64,000 nt of DNA from Liopterus haemorrhoidalis. Taxonomy: Eukaryota > Arthropoda > Insecta > Coleoptera > Dytiscidae. Both the position numbers and the translations under genes were made by a program. How positions within the stretch are numbered: position 1 is the stretch's first letter; every line of letters begins with the position of its first letter. A model generated the notes under the pieces. That model did no database searches and was not told where the DNA came from. It saw nothing but the letters and a program-made list of their open reading frames with translations. This document shows, one piece after another, positions 24,197-33,582 of this stretch. The stretch is from positions 57,073,381-57,137,380 of the forward strand of contig OZ020611.1 in NCBI GenBank assembly GCA_963971575.1, in the 5' to 3' direction.

Positions 24197-25693
24197 TGTT
24201 GGTATACTCTATATATTTAAATTCTATAAACACAATACTAATTGTAGCGCCCGCCTACGTTGGGTGGTGACCGTAGGACAAGACAGCGCTACACAGTGGT
24301 CGACAATTTAAAAACTCGAAGGACCGATGTGTATGGAAGCGCAGCGCGCCGGTAAATTGAGTGGTCTATTGTGTCGCGGACGAACGCGCAGTGAGTTGAG
24401 TAACCGCCGGTTTCAACCTTAAGGAAAGAGGGGGGATTTTAACTCTTCTGCTCCTAGGGGCAAATCTAGGAGACTGCACAAAGGAGTGGAAGCCCTCGCT
24501 GGGGAGAGAAGGGTTAAAGTCCAGGCCCACAAATAAGGTGAAAGGAGGAGCCAATCCCTGATGTTTCCCTCGATGACTCCTACCGACGATGTACCTAACA
24601 CGAAAATATCGTAGACTCAACTCACTGGATGTAAAGTACACCTGGCAAGATACGGTGCAACGTAAGCTGGCCAGTGTACGTTGTCGGACACAATACAAAT
24701 GATAAACTGTACAAATCTTATAATTTACAATATAAATAAATGTGTTTTGGTGAAAGCCAAGCCTTAGTTCAGTATTAGAACTAGAAATAAATATGCAACA
24801 AACAAATGGTTAAATTGCATTAATACATAAATAAATATCAGCTGAAGGCACGTGAAAATAAACTACAATAAATGAATGTTAATACTAGAATATTAATATC
24901 TGCAAATTAACAATAATATGCAGTATTATTGTTACTAAAATGTATTAGCTGAAGGCTATTCTAAAGAATTTAACAACAATAAATCTTAAACTGAAATTTA
25001 AGTAAGTTCGGAATGAACTACTCTAATAAACAATATTCTCAAAACAAAATTCAAAATGCAATATTTTCATATAAATATAAACAGAATAGAACTAGTGTTC
25101 GACACTTAGCTGGATTCTGGAACGTCCTGAGGAGACGGATATCTCTTCTGGAGCAGATAACAGCTGATTTTGGTTTTCACTAAATTACAAGATGCACTGA
25201 TATGATTTGTCAGGTTGTAAATCTGACAAAGAGCGGTTTAAATCACTGATATTTCGGGTTGTAAATCCGAAATATACACACATAAAAAATTAGCCGGGAA
25301 GCAAAAATCACTGATTTATAGGTTAAAAAACCATGCGGTCTCGAAAAACGTTATATTAACGAACGGGTTAATTGACAATTGAACGGTCAGCGACCTGTTA
25401 ATCGCGGTTAACTAATGAATTAAATTTTCATAAAAGTGCAAAGAAAAATTGGCAGATGGCCCTAGTTGGCCTAAAACATAGAAAATATACATAAATTATG
25501 TTTGAACATTTAAATAAATTAAAATTACTAAATAAGGAACTTGGGGCGCCTAGCGGGCCCAACACTAATTATAAATACAATATTTCTATATTTTAATGAC
25601 AGCTCAAAATCTACAAATCTCTATTTTTCTAATACTCATACTTCCATGACAACCTATATTTTCTACAAGACAAAATTTCAAAACATATCAACA
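24197..25693 (-). repeat. Copia 3' LTR, interrupted by solo LTR
   Basis: Bases 24197-24242 and 25565-25693 together match the right LTR over 170 positions with one substitution (ctct versus ctcc near 24209). The gap is filled by the 1,322-bp solo LTR plus one copy of its 5-bp target duplication. Confidence 0.95.
24243..25564. mobile_element. Solo LTR inserted in copia 3' LTR
   Basis: The 1,322-bp insert begins tgtagcgcccgcc, ends gcgggcccaaca and is flanked by the 5-bp duplication ctaat (24238-24242 and 25565-25569). TG...CA ends, a 5-bp duplication, lack of coding capacity and a size fitting a long LTR together indicate a solo LTR left by LTR-LTR recombination. The interior has an imperfect duplicated motif (tcactgatat...ggttgtaaatc) at about 25190-25280. 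Its parent family is not identifiable here. Short open frames at 24366-24698 are not supported. Confidence 0.82.
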
Positions 25694-25705
25694 AACTTCC
25701 TCCTG
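25694..25705 (-). promoter_or_regulatory. Copia polypurine tract
   Basis: On the minus strand a purine-rich stretch (aggaggaagtt) abuts the 3' LTR, the position where plus-strand DNA synthesis is primed in LTR retroelements. Confidence 0.7.
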
Positions 25706-25706
25706 T

Positions 25707-27344
25707 TTAAAATTTTTCTAGCATCCCATAGCTTTCTATTTCTTTTTTAAACAAATTTATTGCCAGTGGCTTTGTAAACCCATCAGCCAACATTTCTTCA
25801 CTTGGAGTATAATTAATTTTTAAATATCCATTCTCTATTTCATCTCTTACAAAAAAATATCTTAATTGGATATGTTTTGTTCTTTGATGTCGAATTGGGT
25901 TTTCTGCTAAATGTATTGCTGCTTGATTGTCTACATTTATATTCAAAACTTCGTTGCTTAGTTTCCTAAATCCAATTTCTTCTAAAAACATCTTTAACCA
26001 TTTACCTTCTTTGACAGCTTCCGTAAGTGCCATAAATTCTGCTTCACATGTCGATAAAGCAACCATGGGTTGTTTTACTGATTTCCAACTAATTGCAGTA
26101 CCACATAGCTTAAATAAGTATCCACTAGTTGATTTTCCATCATAAGATTTTGAGTTCCAATTAGCATCCGAGAATCCTTCCAACATCTCATTTGAATTAT
26201 GATAGGTTAACTTATGCCCTTTAGTTCCTTTTAAATATCGCAATATTCTCTTAACTGCCTTAAAATGTTCTTCTCCGTGAAAATTATTAAACTGGCTTAA
26301 GTAATGTGTTGAAAATGCGATGTCTGGTCTTGTTCCCTGTACAAGATACATTAAACTTCCAATCACGGACTGATATTTTTCATCATTTTCTGTTCTATTT
26401 AGTTTTTTTAAGTCAATTCCTTTTTCCATAGGCGTCTTCATACTTTTGCATTCATTCATATTATTTTCAATTAATAATTTGTCGATCAATTCTTCCTGAG
26501 CTAGAGATAATATTCTCCTCTTCTCGTTGCTTGTGATCTGTATCCCTAAGATATGCTTTGGCTCTCCTAAATCTTTCAAATCCATATCTTTTCTAAAATT
26601 TTTAATATCTATTTCTATCAGTTGTTCTTTATTTGATATCATTAAAATGTCGTCTACATATAAAGCAAAAATAATGTAATCATTACCATTTCTTTTAACA
26701 TAAACACATCTATCTGACTCACATCTTTTATAACCATTTTTCTTTAAAATTTCATTTATCGTGATATTCCATTCACGTCCAGATTGTTTTAGACCATATA
26801 TAGCTTTATTTAGTTTTAGAGCCAGTTCGTTTCTTTCTTGTTTATCAATATTTAGACCATATGGAATTTCCATATACAAATCTTCTGTGAGTCTACTATG
26901 AAGATATGCTGTTTTAACGTCTAATTGTTTCATGTAGAGATTTTCTTTATTTGCTATTGCCAACACTGTTCTTAAACTTTTTAGTCGCATTACCGGTGAA
27001 AATGTTTCTTTATAGTCGATTCCCTTTTCTTGTGAGCATCCAACTGCAACAAGTCGTGCTTTGTATTTATTATTATCTTTTATTCTAAATACCCATTTAG
27101 CTTTAATTATTTTTCTGTTGCTTGGTTTCGGCACAATTTCCCAAGTATTCATTTTCTTGTGCGAATTTAATTCTTCCTCTATTGCTTCTCTCCATTTTTT
27201 TTGATCTTCTCGATTTATCGCTTCATGATATGTTTGAGGTGTGTCTTTTATCAAATTTGATTTGTAAGATTTTCCTTTAGGATGAATTTGTATCCTTTCT
27301 TGAATTTTTCTCTCTCTTTTTGATCTTCGTAAGTTATGTACTTC
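25707..27344 (-). pseudogene. Copia pol, RT-RNase H half
   Basis: The frame encodes the C-terminal half of a copia polyprotein. After an integrase C-terminal/linker stretch with NLRRSKRERK comes the RT entry box (WEIVPKPSNRKIIKAKWVFR). Then follow GIDYKETFSPVMRLKSLR, KQLDVKTAYLHS, LNKAIYGLKQSGREW and catalytic YVDDILMIS. RNase H follows, with GFSDANWNS, SGYLFKLCGTAISWKS, LSTCEAEFMAL and the histidine box VDNQAAIHLAENP. It ends 14 bases before the 3' LTR. No frameshift is seen. The open frame continues upstream through the Polinton TIR to 27479, adding about 45 foreign codons; the true upstream part lies at 45482-47802. Confidence 0.93.
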
Positions 27345-27350
27345 ATTCAT

Positions 27351-27489
27351 AGTAGATAAACTGGGGGGATTCCCGCTCAAGATGCCTACAAGAGCCTGAA
27401 CTTCTTTCATCCGCGTTATCGCATAGACTTTTATCGTCATATTGACGCTAGCTGACCACGCATTAATTAGTTTATACAAACGTTACACA
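27351..27489 (+). repeat. Polinton left terminal inverted repeat
   Basis: 139 bp, exact inverse of 45337-45475. It begins with AG as Polinton termini usually do. The TIR is open in one frame towards copia pol. Confidence 0.97.
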
Positions 27490-27511
27490 CACACACACAC
27501 ACACACACACA
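27485..27511. repeat. (AC)n microsatellite at TIR inner edge
   Basis: Simple CA repeat directly at the inner boundary of the left TIR. The right TIR has a (GT)n run 54 bases inside its inner edge, so the same repeat type sits near both ends. Confidence 0.9.
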
Positions 27512-27940
27512 ATAACAATCTCAAAAAATGTTTTTTCTTATCACCCTCTATCGTGTATATGATAAACAAACTTTTTTTTATCAGACATGACACTCACGTG
27601 TGTCAGCATAAAAAAATTAGTAACACATTCCTTTACGATAGATGAAAAAAACTTAAAAAATGCGCTGTCATCGAATATTATAAATTTGTTTGCGTATCCA
27701 GCGGCGGAGATGTTTTATTCTAGCCCAGTGGCGGTGTTGTTTTTTTCTTTTTGATGTAGATATAGTTAAAAAAAATATCTTTTTATAAATTATTGCAGAA
27801 AACTGTTAAAAAACCTTTTTTCGGGGAATATGCGTCTCTTAATATTATCATATAAACATAAGAAGTTGTTTTTTTTTCTCAGTCAGTTGAATGTGTGCAT
27901 CGCTAGTTTAACATTACTCCGTTTTTGAATTTTTATCAAG
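27512..27940. promoter_or_regulatory. Left-end non-coding region with initiator-like site
   Basis: AT-rich leader of the first gene. The sequence tcagtcagttgaatgtg (about 27880-27896) matches the arthropod initiator TCAGT and lies about 60 bases before the first ATG. No clear TATA box. Confidence 0.4.
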
Positions 27941-28606
27941 ATGAATTTAGAACCAGAATTACCTAGGAATTGTGTCTCAATAGGCAATGGAGTGTTAGCT
28001 CAAGTTGAACTGAAAAATTCACTCGAGCCGAAAACGTATCAATTGTTGAAGGAGTATCATTTAATTGATCCTCGTGAAGAAAAAGTGCAATTAAAAGTTG
28101 ATGTGGAGGGGGAGACGGTGAAATGGCATATACCGGATGAATGCTTCAACCATGGGGGTGAAAGGATACATGTGTATTTCAAGATTAATCTGTTCTCTAC
28201 GAACACCTGTTGTCTAAGACTCACTGCTCAATCTAAATCAAATAAGGAGAACTCTGTGAAATTTGTTATTCATCCAGGGTTTCAATCGTTGTTTTCCTGG
28301 GGGGAGAGTGGTGGAGATTTTGTGTTGGTCAATCCTAAATCGTTAGTTTCTTCAATAATATCTGAATGTCTTAATGGTGTAGTGAAACTGAAATTAACAA
28401 CTTATAAAGGAAGCGTGTATGGGGTTGATGGGGTGAGTAAACCGTATCAAATAGTTTGCGATGGGATATGCACTGATGGAAGTACCAATCATAAATCTGT
28501 AAATTTCGCTACATATGGTGATTCATCTCAAAAGTTTGTAAAAACTCATTTTATTGAGGATAGAAAAACTTGTATTGACACACAGTTTCATTTTATAATA
28601 GCGTAG
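27941..28606 (+). CDS. Polinton left-end protein, unknown function
   Basis: A 221-residue protein from a good ATG, with a uniform open frame. I recognise no family. It is predicted to be soluble: no signal peptide or membrane helix, many alternating hydrophobic/polar strands suggesting a beta-rich fold, and two adjacent cysteines (TCC near residue 88). Being outermost in the element and transcribed inward, next to another unknown plus-strand gene, it looks like an accessory or early gene. Possible roles such as host interaction or capsid decoration are only guesses. Confidence 0.7.
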   Translation: MNLEPELPRNCVSIGNGVLAQVELKNSLEPKTYQLLKEYHLIDPREEKVQLKVDVEGETVKWHIPDECFNHGGERIHVYFKINLFSTNTCCLRLTAQSKSNKENSVKFVIHPGFQSLFSWGESGGDFVLVNPKSLVSSIISECLNGVVKLKLTTYKGSVYGVDGVSKPYQIVCDGICTDGSTNHKSVNFATYGDSSQKFVKTHFIEDRKTCIDTQFHFIIA

Positions 28607-28724
28607 AAGGTGGAGGGGGGTGAGATATAACTTAATAAGAATCGTTCAAAATCTATGCTGTTCAGTATTAAATTAGCTGTTCAAAAACAGATTAGCAGAA
28701 AAACAAAAAAAAAAATTCACAAAA

Positions 28725-29207
28725 ATGTATTATTACGCAAACCTTTATCATGACTATGACGCTTATAAACTTGGGGGTGTTGATTTGGTGCCGCGATTGG
28801 ATGCATGTGGTTTTTTCTACTTAACAGATAAACAAAATAATCAAGTTATACGTCCTGTATTTATGAAGAACCCGTCCGGTAGTGATTTTTTATCCATCTC
28901 GTTAGCATCGGAAAGACATTGTCACCCACCGCAAGCAATTGTTAAATTTATCATTAATCACAAAGAAAGTCAACTAATTCGAATCTATATGTGTTCTAAA
29001 CATAAACTGGAACGAATTGTTTTTCTCGCTGGTTATGAAACTGAATCATGGCAATGGTGTGAAACATATAAAAATTTTCCGGAACACGATAATCACGAAG
29101 AGATTTGTTTCAAAATTGAAAATTTAAATTTTATATACTGGAGTGATGGTGATGATGCTGATGATGATGATGATAAAGATGATGATGTTGATAATTATTC
29201 TCTATAA
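28725..29207 (+). CDS. Polinton protein with acidic tail, unknown function
   Basis: A 160-residue protein, same strand as and 119 bases behind the previous gene. The body is mixed alpha/beta with several histidines and cysteines (ERHCHPPQ, MCSKHK, WQWCETY). The last 20 residues are almost pure aspartate, encoded by a (gat)n tract at 29146-29190. Acidic C-tails occur in DNA-mimic and histone- or protease-binding proteins, but function cannot be assigned. The tract could also vary in length by slippage. Confidence 0.65.
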   Translation: MYYYANLYHDYDAYKLGGVDLVPRLDACGFFYLTDKQNNQVIRPVFMKNPSGSDFLSISLASERHCHPPQAIVKFIINHKESQLIRIYMCSKHKLERIVFLAGYETESWQWCETYKNFPEHDNHEEICFKIENLNFIYWSDGDDADDDDDKDDDVDNYSL

Positions 29208-29475
29208 TATTCTTAGAATGTAACACATTATGTATGTACACGAATTAATGTAGAATATTCAATAAAAAATGTAAATAAATGTAATATTTTTTAGTTTATG
29301 TTAAACCTCTGTTTTTCCCTTCAATCCTTTTTTTAACCTAAAACAGTGTTTAAGGAGGCTGATGAGTGAAAAAGAATAAAAAAACAAATTATTATCATAA
29401 AGTATTTTTTATTTAAAAACACAAAATACAAAAAAAACAAAGTAAGTATTTATTTTATATTTTTTAATACATTAT

Positions 29476-30201
29476 CTAGATTTTCTTTACTATTACATCA
29501 GTTAATAAAACTAAATTAACATAAACATATTCGGGGTATATATTCAGAACATTTGCTGTTTCATTTTTTTCATGATGCGGGTAAAAATAAATATGATCTT
29601 TTTCCTTTAGGTTATGGTTAGGACATAGCAATATTGTGAAATCCACCATAGCATTTATTTTCAAGTTAGTACTGTATATAATTTGAATCAGTTTAGCATC
29701 AAACGGCATTATGTATGAGTCGTTAATGATATTATTTATAGCAGCGACTTCATAGACGTGCCCATTTAATTTCAACCATAAGTTTGTAACTACATAGTTT
29801 TGAAGTTTTAAATTATATATCTTCTTTTCAAATATTTCTGATAAATTTAAAAGTTTTTCTACACAAACGGTCACCATACTAGGTAAATCATGTATGATTT
29901 TACTTATTTGCTTGTTTATATTATCTATTGAATGAAGGTTTAAATTAACTTTATCAGTAAAGGTCTTTAAAGCCTCATCCACATATTTTTTCGTACAGGC
30001 ATCTTTTTCATCTTGGGGGTTTGCTACATTCTTCAAATGTTTTAATGTAATATCAAAATCCCCTTCTTTCGTTCGTTTTATCCCCGCATAAGGTGTTGTT
30101 GTTGGCCGAAATGAATTATTGAATTTCGAGTATAGTACATCGGAATACTGTCCAAACTTACTGACACTCATTTTGCAATTGATAAATATAGTAAGATTCA
30201 T
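29476..30201 (-). CDS. Fibre-like protein with tail-fibre motif
   Basis: A 241-residue protein; a second ATG ten codons in (30171) is an equally good start. Residues 55-74 read HLKNVANP, then Q-D-E-K-D-A-C-T-K-K-Y-V, which matches the LxNVxxPxxxxDAxTKxYVD motif used in many phage and large-virus tail-fibre or short-fibre proteins to start trimeric stalks. A helical stretch (75-125) follows, then a beta-rich C-terminal half (WLKLNGHVYEVAAINN onward) that could be a receptor-binding head. It lies next to a membrane protein gene and away from the capsid block. A receptor-binding fibre of the putative virion is inferred, not shown. Confidence 0.6.
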   Translation of the reverse strand: MNLTIFINCKMSVSKFGQYSDVLYSKFNNSFRPTTTPYAGIKRTKEGDFDITLKHLKNVANPQDEKDACTKKYVDEALKTFTDKVNLNLHSIDNINKQISKIIHDLPSMVTVCVEKLLNLSEIFEKKIYNLKLQNYVVTNLWLKLNGHVYEVAAINNIINDSYIMPFDAKLIQIIYSTNLKINAMVDFTILLCPNHNLKEKDHIYFYPHHEKNETANVLNIYPEYVYVNLVLLTDVIVKKI

Positions 30202-30257
30202 TTGTATTTATATGCACACCTACGCTTAATCTAGTATTAAGGAATAACAAAAATTTA

Positions 30258-30701
30258 CTAGAACGGCGCTGTTTCAATAATTCTTTTATATTCTACATAT
30301 TTTCTCAACGCATATCTTGCTGGGATAATTAATGTAACTAGAATTAGGATGAATATTTCCCCGTAAACATATGCTAGTAAATTTGTATTGTTTCGCATAT
30401 CTATACTGCTGAAAATTAATATCCAGTTATGTTCGTTCGGTGAGTAATAGCTTCCATTATGGAAAAAGTAACGAATTTTGAATTTAACATATTTTGCGTC
30501 TAATATATTTGTTTCAGAAATATTTGTGAAACAGTAATTTTTATCCATATCCATAACTACCCATCTTTCAGGGTATGAGTCATTCATTTCCTCATTGTGG
30601 TCTATTGTAATTGCACACTTTGTCACACCTCCATCTGGTATATTTATGTATAATTTAGAATGTAATATTGCAGTTAACAAAATGAATGTAGTTGAATACA
30701 T
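30258..30701 (-). CDS. Small type I membrane protein
   Basis: A 147-residue protein. Residues 1-17 form a hydrophobic signal-like leader. An ectodomain of about 90 residues has two cysteines (VTKCAITID, NYCFTN) and one or more N-glycosylation motifs (NIS, NGS). A membrane helix follows at about 107-130 (YGEIFILILVTLIIP) and a short basic cytosolic tail. It is transcribed with the fibre-like gene 57 bases downstream. It could be a virion or host-surface glycoprotein. No fusion peptide or known family is recognised. Confidence 0.65.
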   Translation of the reverse strand: MYSTTFILLTAILHSKLYINIPDGGVTKCAITIDHNEEMNDSYPERWVVMDMDKNYCFTNISETNILDAKYVKFKIRYFFHNGSYYSPNEHNWILIFSSIDMRNNTNLLAYVYGEIFILILVTLIIPARYALRKYVEYKRIIETAPF

Positions 30702-30764
30702 TTTTTTACACTTTTTGAATATACGTATGTTTCACGTAAGAAGTTTGCAGTATGAATAAAATAT

Positions 30765-31010
30765 TTATAACAATCGTTTATGTTTTATATGATTTTTTAA
30801 ATTTAATTTTTGCATTTGCGCTGTAATTAAATTTAAATTTTCACGTTGTTTAATATTATGTTTTAACTGTTTAATGTTATAATTTAACTGTCGCATTAAT
30901 AAACAAATGTTACACTTAAATTTTCGTCTACGTGATACCATTACACCCTTAAGAAACTTTATTTTTAGATTCGAAGAACTGTTCATTCTATTTTTAATAC
31001 TTTTAGACAT
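30765..31010 (-). CDS. Small basic helical protein, unknown
   Basis: 81 residues, over 25 percent lysine/arginine. The MVSRRRKFKCNICLLMRQ segment has a C-x-x-C pair, followed by a long amphipathic helix built of heptad-like repeats (NYNIKQLKHNIKQREN). It could bind nucleic acid or act as a virion core protein; nothing proves this. It sits 63 bases upstream of the membrane-protein gene on the same strand. Confidence 0.5.
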   Translation of the reverse strand: MSKSIKNRMNSSSNLKIKFLKGVMVSRRRKFKCNICLLMRQLNYNIKQLKHNIKQRENLNLITAQMQKLNLKNHIKHKRLL

Positions 31011-31281
31011 ATTTTTTTAATAATTATCTTTTGTTCTTATTAGAAGAACGTCTAACGTGCGACTGACTATATGAAAAACAATGTGAGGTTTCTTATAAAA
31101 ACAATTTAATATATTATAATAGTTTTTTATTTATTAATACATTAATCAAGATCAAGTTTTTATAGATATACATACTATTATTAAGTAATAATAAATGATA
31201 CAAAATTATGAATAAATACATAAGTACATACATGAACATTTTTATCATATATAAGAGGTAGAAAAAATCAAACATTACATA

Positions 31282-31584
31282 TTAATTAAAGGAAAAAACA
31301 ATATCAACACAAGACCCCTTTTTACCCTTCGACTCCAGAAATGCTTCACCCTTCTTAGCCTTATCATCAGCTTCTTTTAGTTTTTCAGCAGATATATTAT
31401 TAATAAATCTAGCCCCCAAATAAATTCCGTATTCTTCCAACTCAACATATATTCTTTTACCAAATCGTGTATCCTGTATTCCCATTGATAAAATTTTCAA
31501 CTCTACCCCAATTGGGATTGACTCTAATCCACAAATTGGTTTAAATACAGAGATTTTGTTAAAAGTCGCACTTAAAGAACTCAT
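31282..31584 (-). CDS. Possible OB-fold single-strand DNA-binding-like protein
   Basis: 100 residues. The pattern is a hydrophobic beta strand, ELKILSMGIQDTRFGKRIYVELEEYGIYLGARF, then a short helix (AEKLKEADDKAKKGEAF) and a final strand with glycine (KGKKGSCVDIVFSF). A five-stranded compact layout with an exposed aromatic/basic face suggests an OB-like fold. I recall short proteins of this layout in insect Mavericks, but I cannot name the family with certainty. A role in protecting replicating DNA would fit the neighbouring integrase and the polymerase. Confidence 0.5.
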   Translation of the reverse strand: MSSLSATFNKISVFKPICGLESIPIGVELKILSMGIQDTRFGKRIYVELEEYGIYLGARFINNISAEKLKEADDKAKKGEAFLESKGKKGSCVDIVFSFN

Positions 31585-31941
31585 TGCTGTTGTTGTTAAA
31601 GTTGTTTTTTGTTAAAGTTGTTGTTGATGTTGATGTTGTTGATGTTGTTGCTGCTGTTCTGTTGTTAAAGACTGAATAAAATGATCTTTATACATTTTAT
31701 TTATACAAAAAATTATCAGCCTGGGGATTTACACACAAAGGCGTTCATTGAGGCGTTGTCGGTAGAGTTCAAAAGAATAGATAATGAATGATGATGACAC
31801 CGCAATTTTTAAGAATTTTTTCTTATCTCTGATGGTGTTGCTAAACTTGCATTTTGACAGCTGCACGCAGTTTAATTTTCTAAGAATATAATATATGATG
31901 AAACCGCAAATTTCTAAGAAGTTTTTTATTATCTGCAATGG
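31585..31941. other. Spacer with CAA/GTT repeats
   Basis: An irregular (gttgttgat)n tract at about 31587-31665 precedes the small gene on the minus strand. The 69-residue frame at 31729-31938 has no domain and is not supported. Confidence 0.5.
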
Positions 31942-32862
31942 TTATACTATATGAGATTTATTGATCCAACAATTGAATGATTCATCAAAACCCAACCATT
32001 TAACATAAATTTTCGACCCTCTTGTTTTAATTATTTTTTCTATTAAATAAGTATTATGAAAAGAAGTTTTCTGCAACTCTGGTTCATAAAAACCCCCCTC
32101 AATAGGAATATTTTGCATATCTTTAAGTTTATACGTGACTGGATCAGTCCATTGAATTTTATCTATAATGAATACTTCAGTTGTCCAATTTGGTTCATAA
32201 CCTTTAGCAAATATATTTTTATATTTACTTATACGAACAAAATCACCTTCATTAAATTTCGCTTTAGCAGTCATTTTCAATTTATTGTATTTAGTTTGCA
32301 GTAAGTATGTTTCATCAGTGCGTTTAACATCACTAGGTTTCATATCTATCGTTCTATGGATTTTGTTATTATACTTTTTTATTAATATAGGTAATTTTTT
32401 CACCCAATTATGAGAACCTTGATAATTAAACTGTCGCCAAACATACCCTTTTAATGTTCTATTAAATCTTTCGCAAATAGAAGCTTTAAGATGGGTATAT
32501 GTGGAGTAATGATTTATATTATGCTTATGCATAAGGTTTTTAAAATGGGTATTATAAAATTCCTTCCCATTATCTGTTTGTATATTTTTAGGTATTCGAC
32601 GATCACGTTTAAAAATCTTTTCAAGAGCTTTTGTAACATTTTCACCTGATTTTGATTTCACCGCCACACCCCATGCAAATTTTGAGAACACATCTATGAC
32701 CGTCAGTAAATATTTATAACCATCATTTTCTTTAGCGTAAGGAATCATTTCCACTAAATCACATTGCCAAAGGTCGTCAAACCCTTTTTGAATTACGTTT
32801 CTTCGGGTATAATTTTTGCGAGCGGGTTTATGTAATTCGTCAACAAGCTTCTTTTTTAACAT
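31942..32862 (-). CDS. Polinton retrovirus-type integrase with chromodomain
   Basis: 306 residues and intact. DDE catalytic core: D35 (LWQCDLVEM), D97 (IQTDNGKEF) and E131 (ASICERFNRTLK), with YLLTVIDVFSKFAW between, as in c-integrases of Polintons. The Asp-Asp-x33-Glu spacing is normal for the group. The C-terminal 35 residues (IIKTRGSKIYVKWLGF, then SFNCWINKSHIV) form a chromodomain, which may direct integration to marked chromatin. The enzyme processes the TIR ends and inserts the element, giving the 6-bp duplication seen. The zinc-binding N-terminal domain is short or absent. Confidence 0.95.
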   Translation of the reverse strand: MLKKKLVDELHKPARKNYTRRNVIQKGFDDLWQCDLVEMIPYAKENDGYKYLLTVIDVFSKFAWGVAVKSKSGENVTKALEKIFKRDRRIPKNIQTDNGKEFYNTHFKNLMHKHNINHYSTYTHLKASICERFNRTLKGYVWRQFNYQGSHNWVKKLPILIKKYNNKIHRTIDMKPSDVKRTDETYLLQTKYNKLKMTAKAKFNEGDFVRISKYKNIFAKGYEPNWTTEVFIIDKIQWTDPVTYKLKDMQNIPIEGGFYEPELQKTSFHNTYLIEKIIKTRGSKIYVKWLGFDESFNCWINKSHIV

Positions 32863-33021
32863 CGTTTTTTACTATTACTGTTTTCGTTTGATTAATCTTA
32901 TTTTATTTATTTTTTTAGTTCTTTCATAACTTTTTTTTAATTAAACACATCTGATGCCTGTTAACTAACTAAATACAAAAATATATAACCATCGCTATAT
33001 ATAAGAAAAAAATCCTAGGAG

Positions 33022-33582
33022 TTATATATAATTTTCATGTAAGATATTTAAAATTTTATAAACATTTGTTGTGCTACAAATTTTTTGAGAACCATTGTGG
33101 TAAAAGGAACATTTCTTATTATTTTTAATTTTCTTTAAAGATGGAGTTTCATCTAAGTTTATTATATTCGCATTAACAATGTTTAAAGATGATAAAAACT
33201 GTGCTTTCTGATCACCTTTAACATAAATCTGTGTTGCTTTGCTCAGTAGATCAGGTAAAATGTCATTAATAAATTTTCTATAATCCACGAATCCATCTGA
33301 CCACCTTAAACCGTGATAATGCTGATATAACCATCTAGCTTGTTGTTTATATTCTTGGTTCAAATAATGCCAAGAAAATGGTGGTTTCAAAATAAAATGT
33401 TCTACATTTTCACTATCATATTCTAATATAGTTATTTCTTTTAAAATAAATTCACAAATATGAAATCCCTGCACGTCTAAGATAACTTTCATACTTATAG
33501 TACACACACGTAATTGCGAGGATGACGGTTTAATTTCAACTGACTTGATTTTTTTTTGGTCTTTCAATTTTATTAGCTTCAA
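33022..33582 (-). CDS. Conserved Polinton-associated protein (RNase H-like?)
   Basis: The frame is 186 codons, but the likely start is the internal ATG at 33492 (MKVILDVQGFH), which avoids overlap with the preceding gene and leaves 156 residues. The body has LDVQGFHICEFILKEI at the N-terminus, an aromatic-rich middle (FSWHYLNQEYKQQARWLYQHYHGLRW) and DGFVDYRKFINDIL. This layout recurs next to integrase in insect Mavericks as I recall. The strand-turn-strand start with an early aspartate is compatible with an RNase H-like exonuclease fold, but that is inference. Confidence 0.65.
   Translation of the reverse strand: MKLIKLKDQKKIKSVEIKPSSSQLRVCTISMKVILDVQGFHICEFILKEITILEYDSENVEHFILKPPFSWHYLNQEYKQQARWLYQHYHGLRWSDGFVDYRKFINDILPDLLSKATQIYVKGDQKAQFLSSLNIVNANIINLDETPSLKKIKNNKKCSFYHNGSQKICSTTNVYKILNILHENYI

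Noticed and set aside
24366..24698. 110-residue frame in the solo LTR
   Set aside because: Lies wholly within a non-coding LTR; arginine/serine-rich composition follows local GC content.
31729..31938. 69-residue frame left of integrase
   Set aside because: No domain, sits in the spacer after the integrase stop, low-complexity context.
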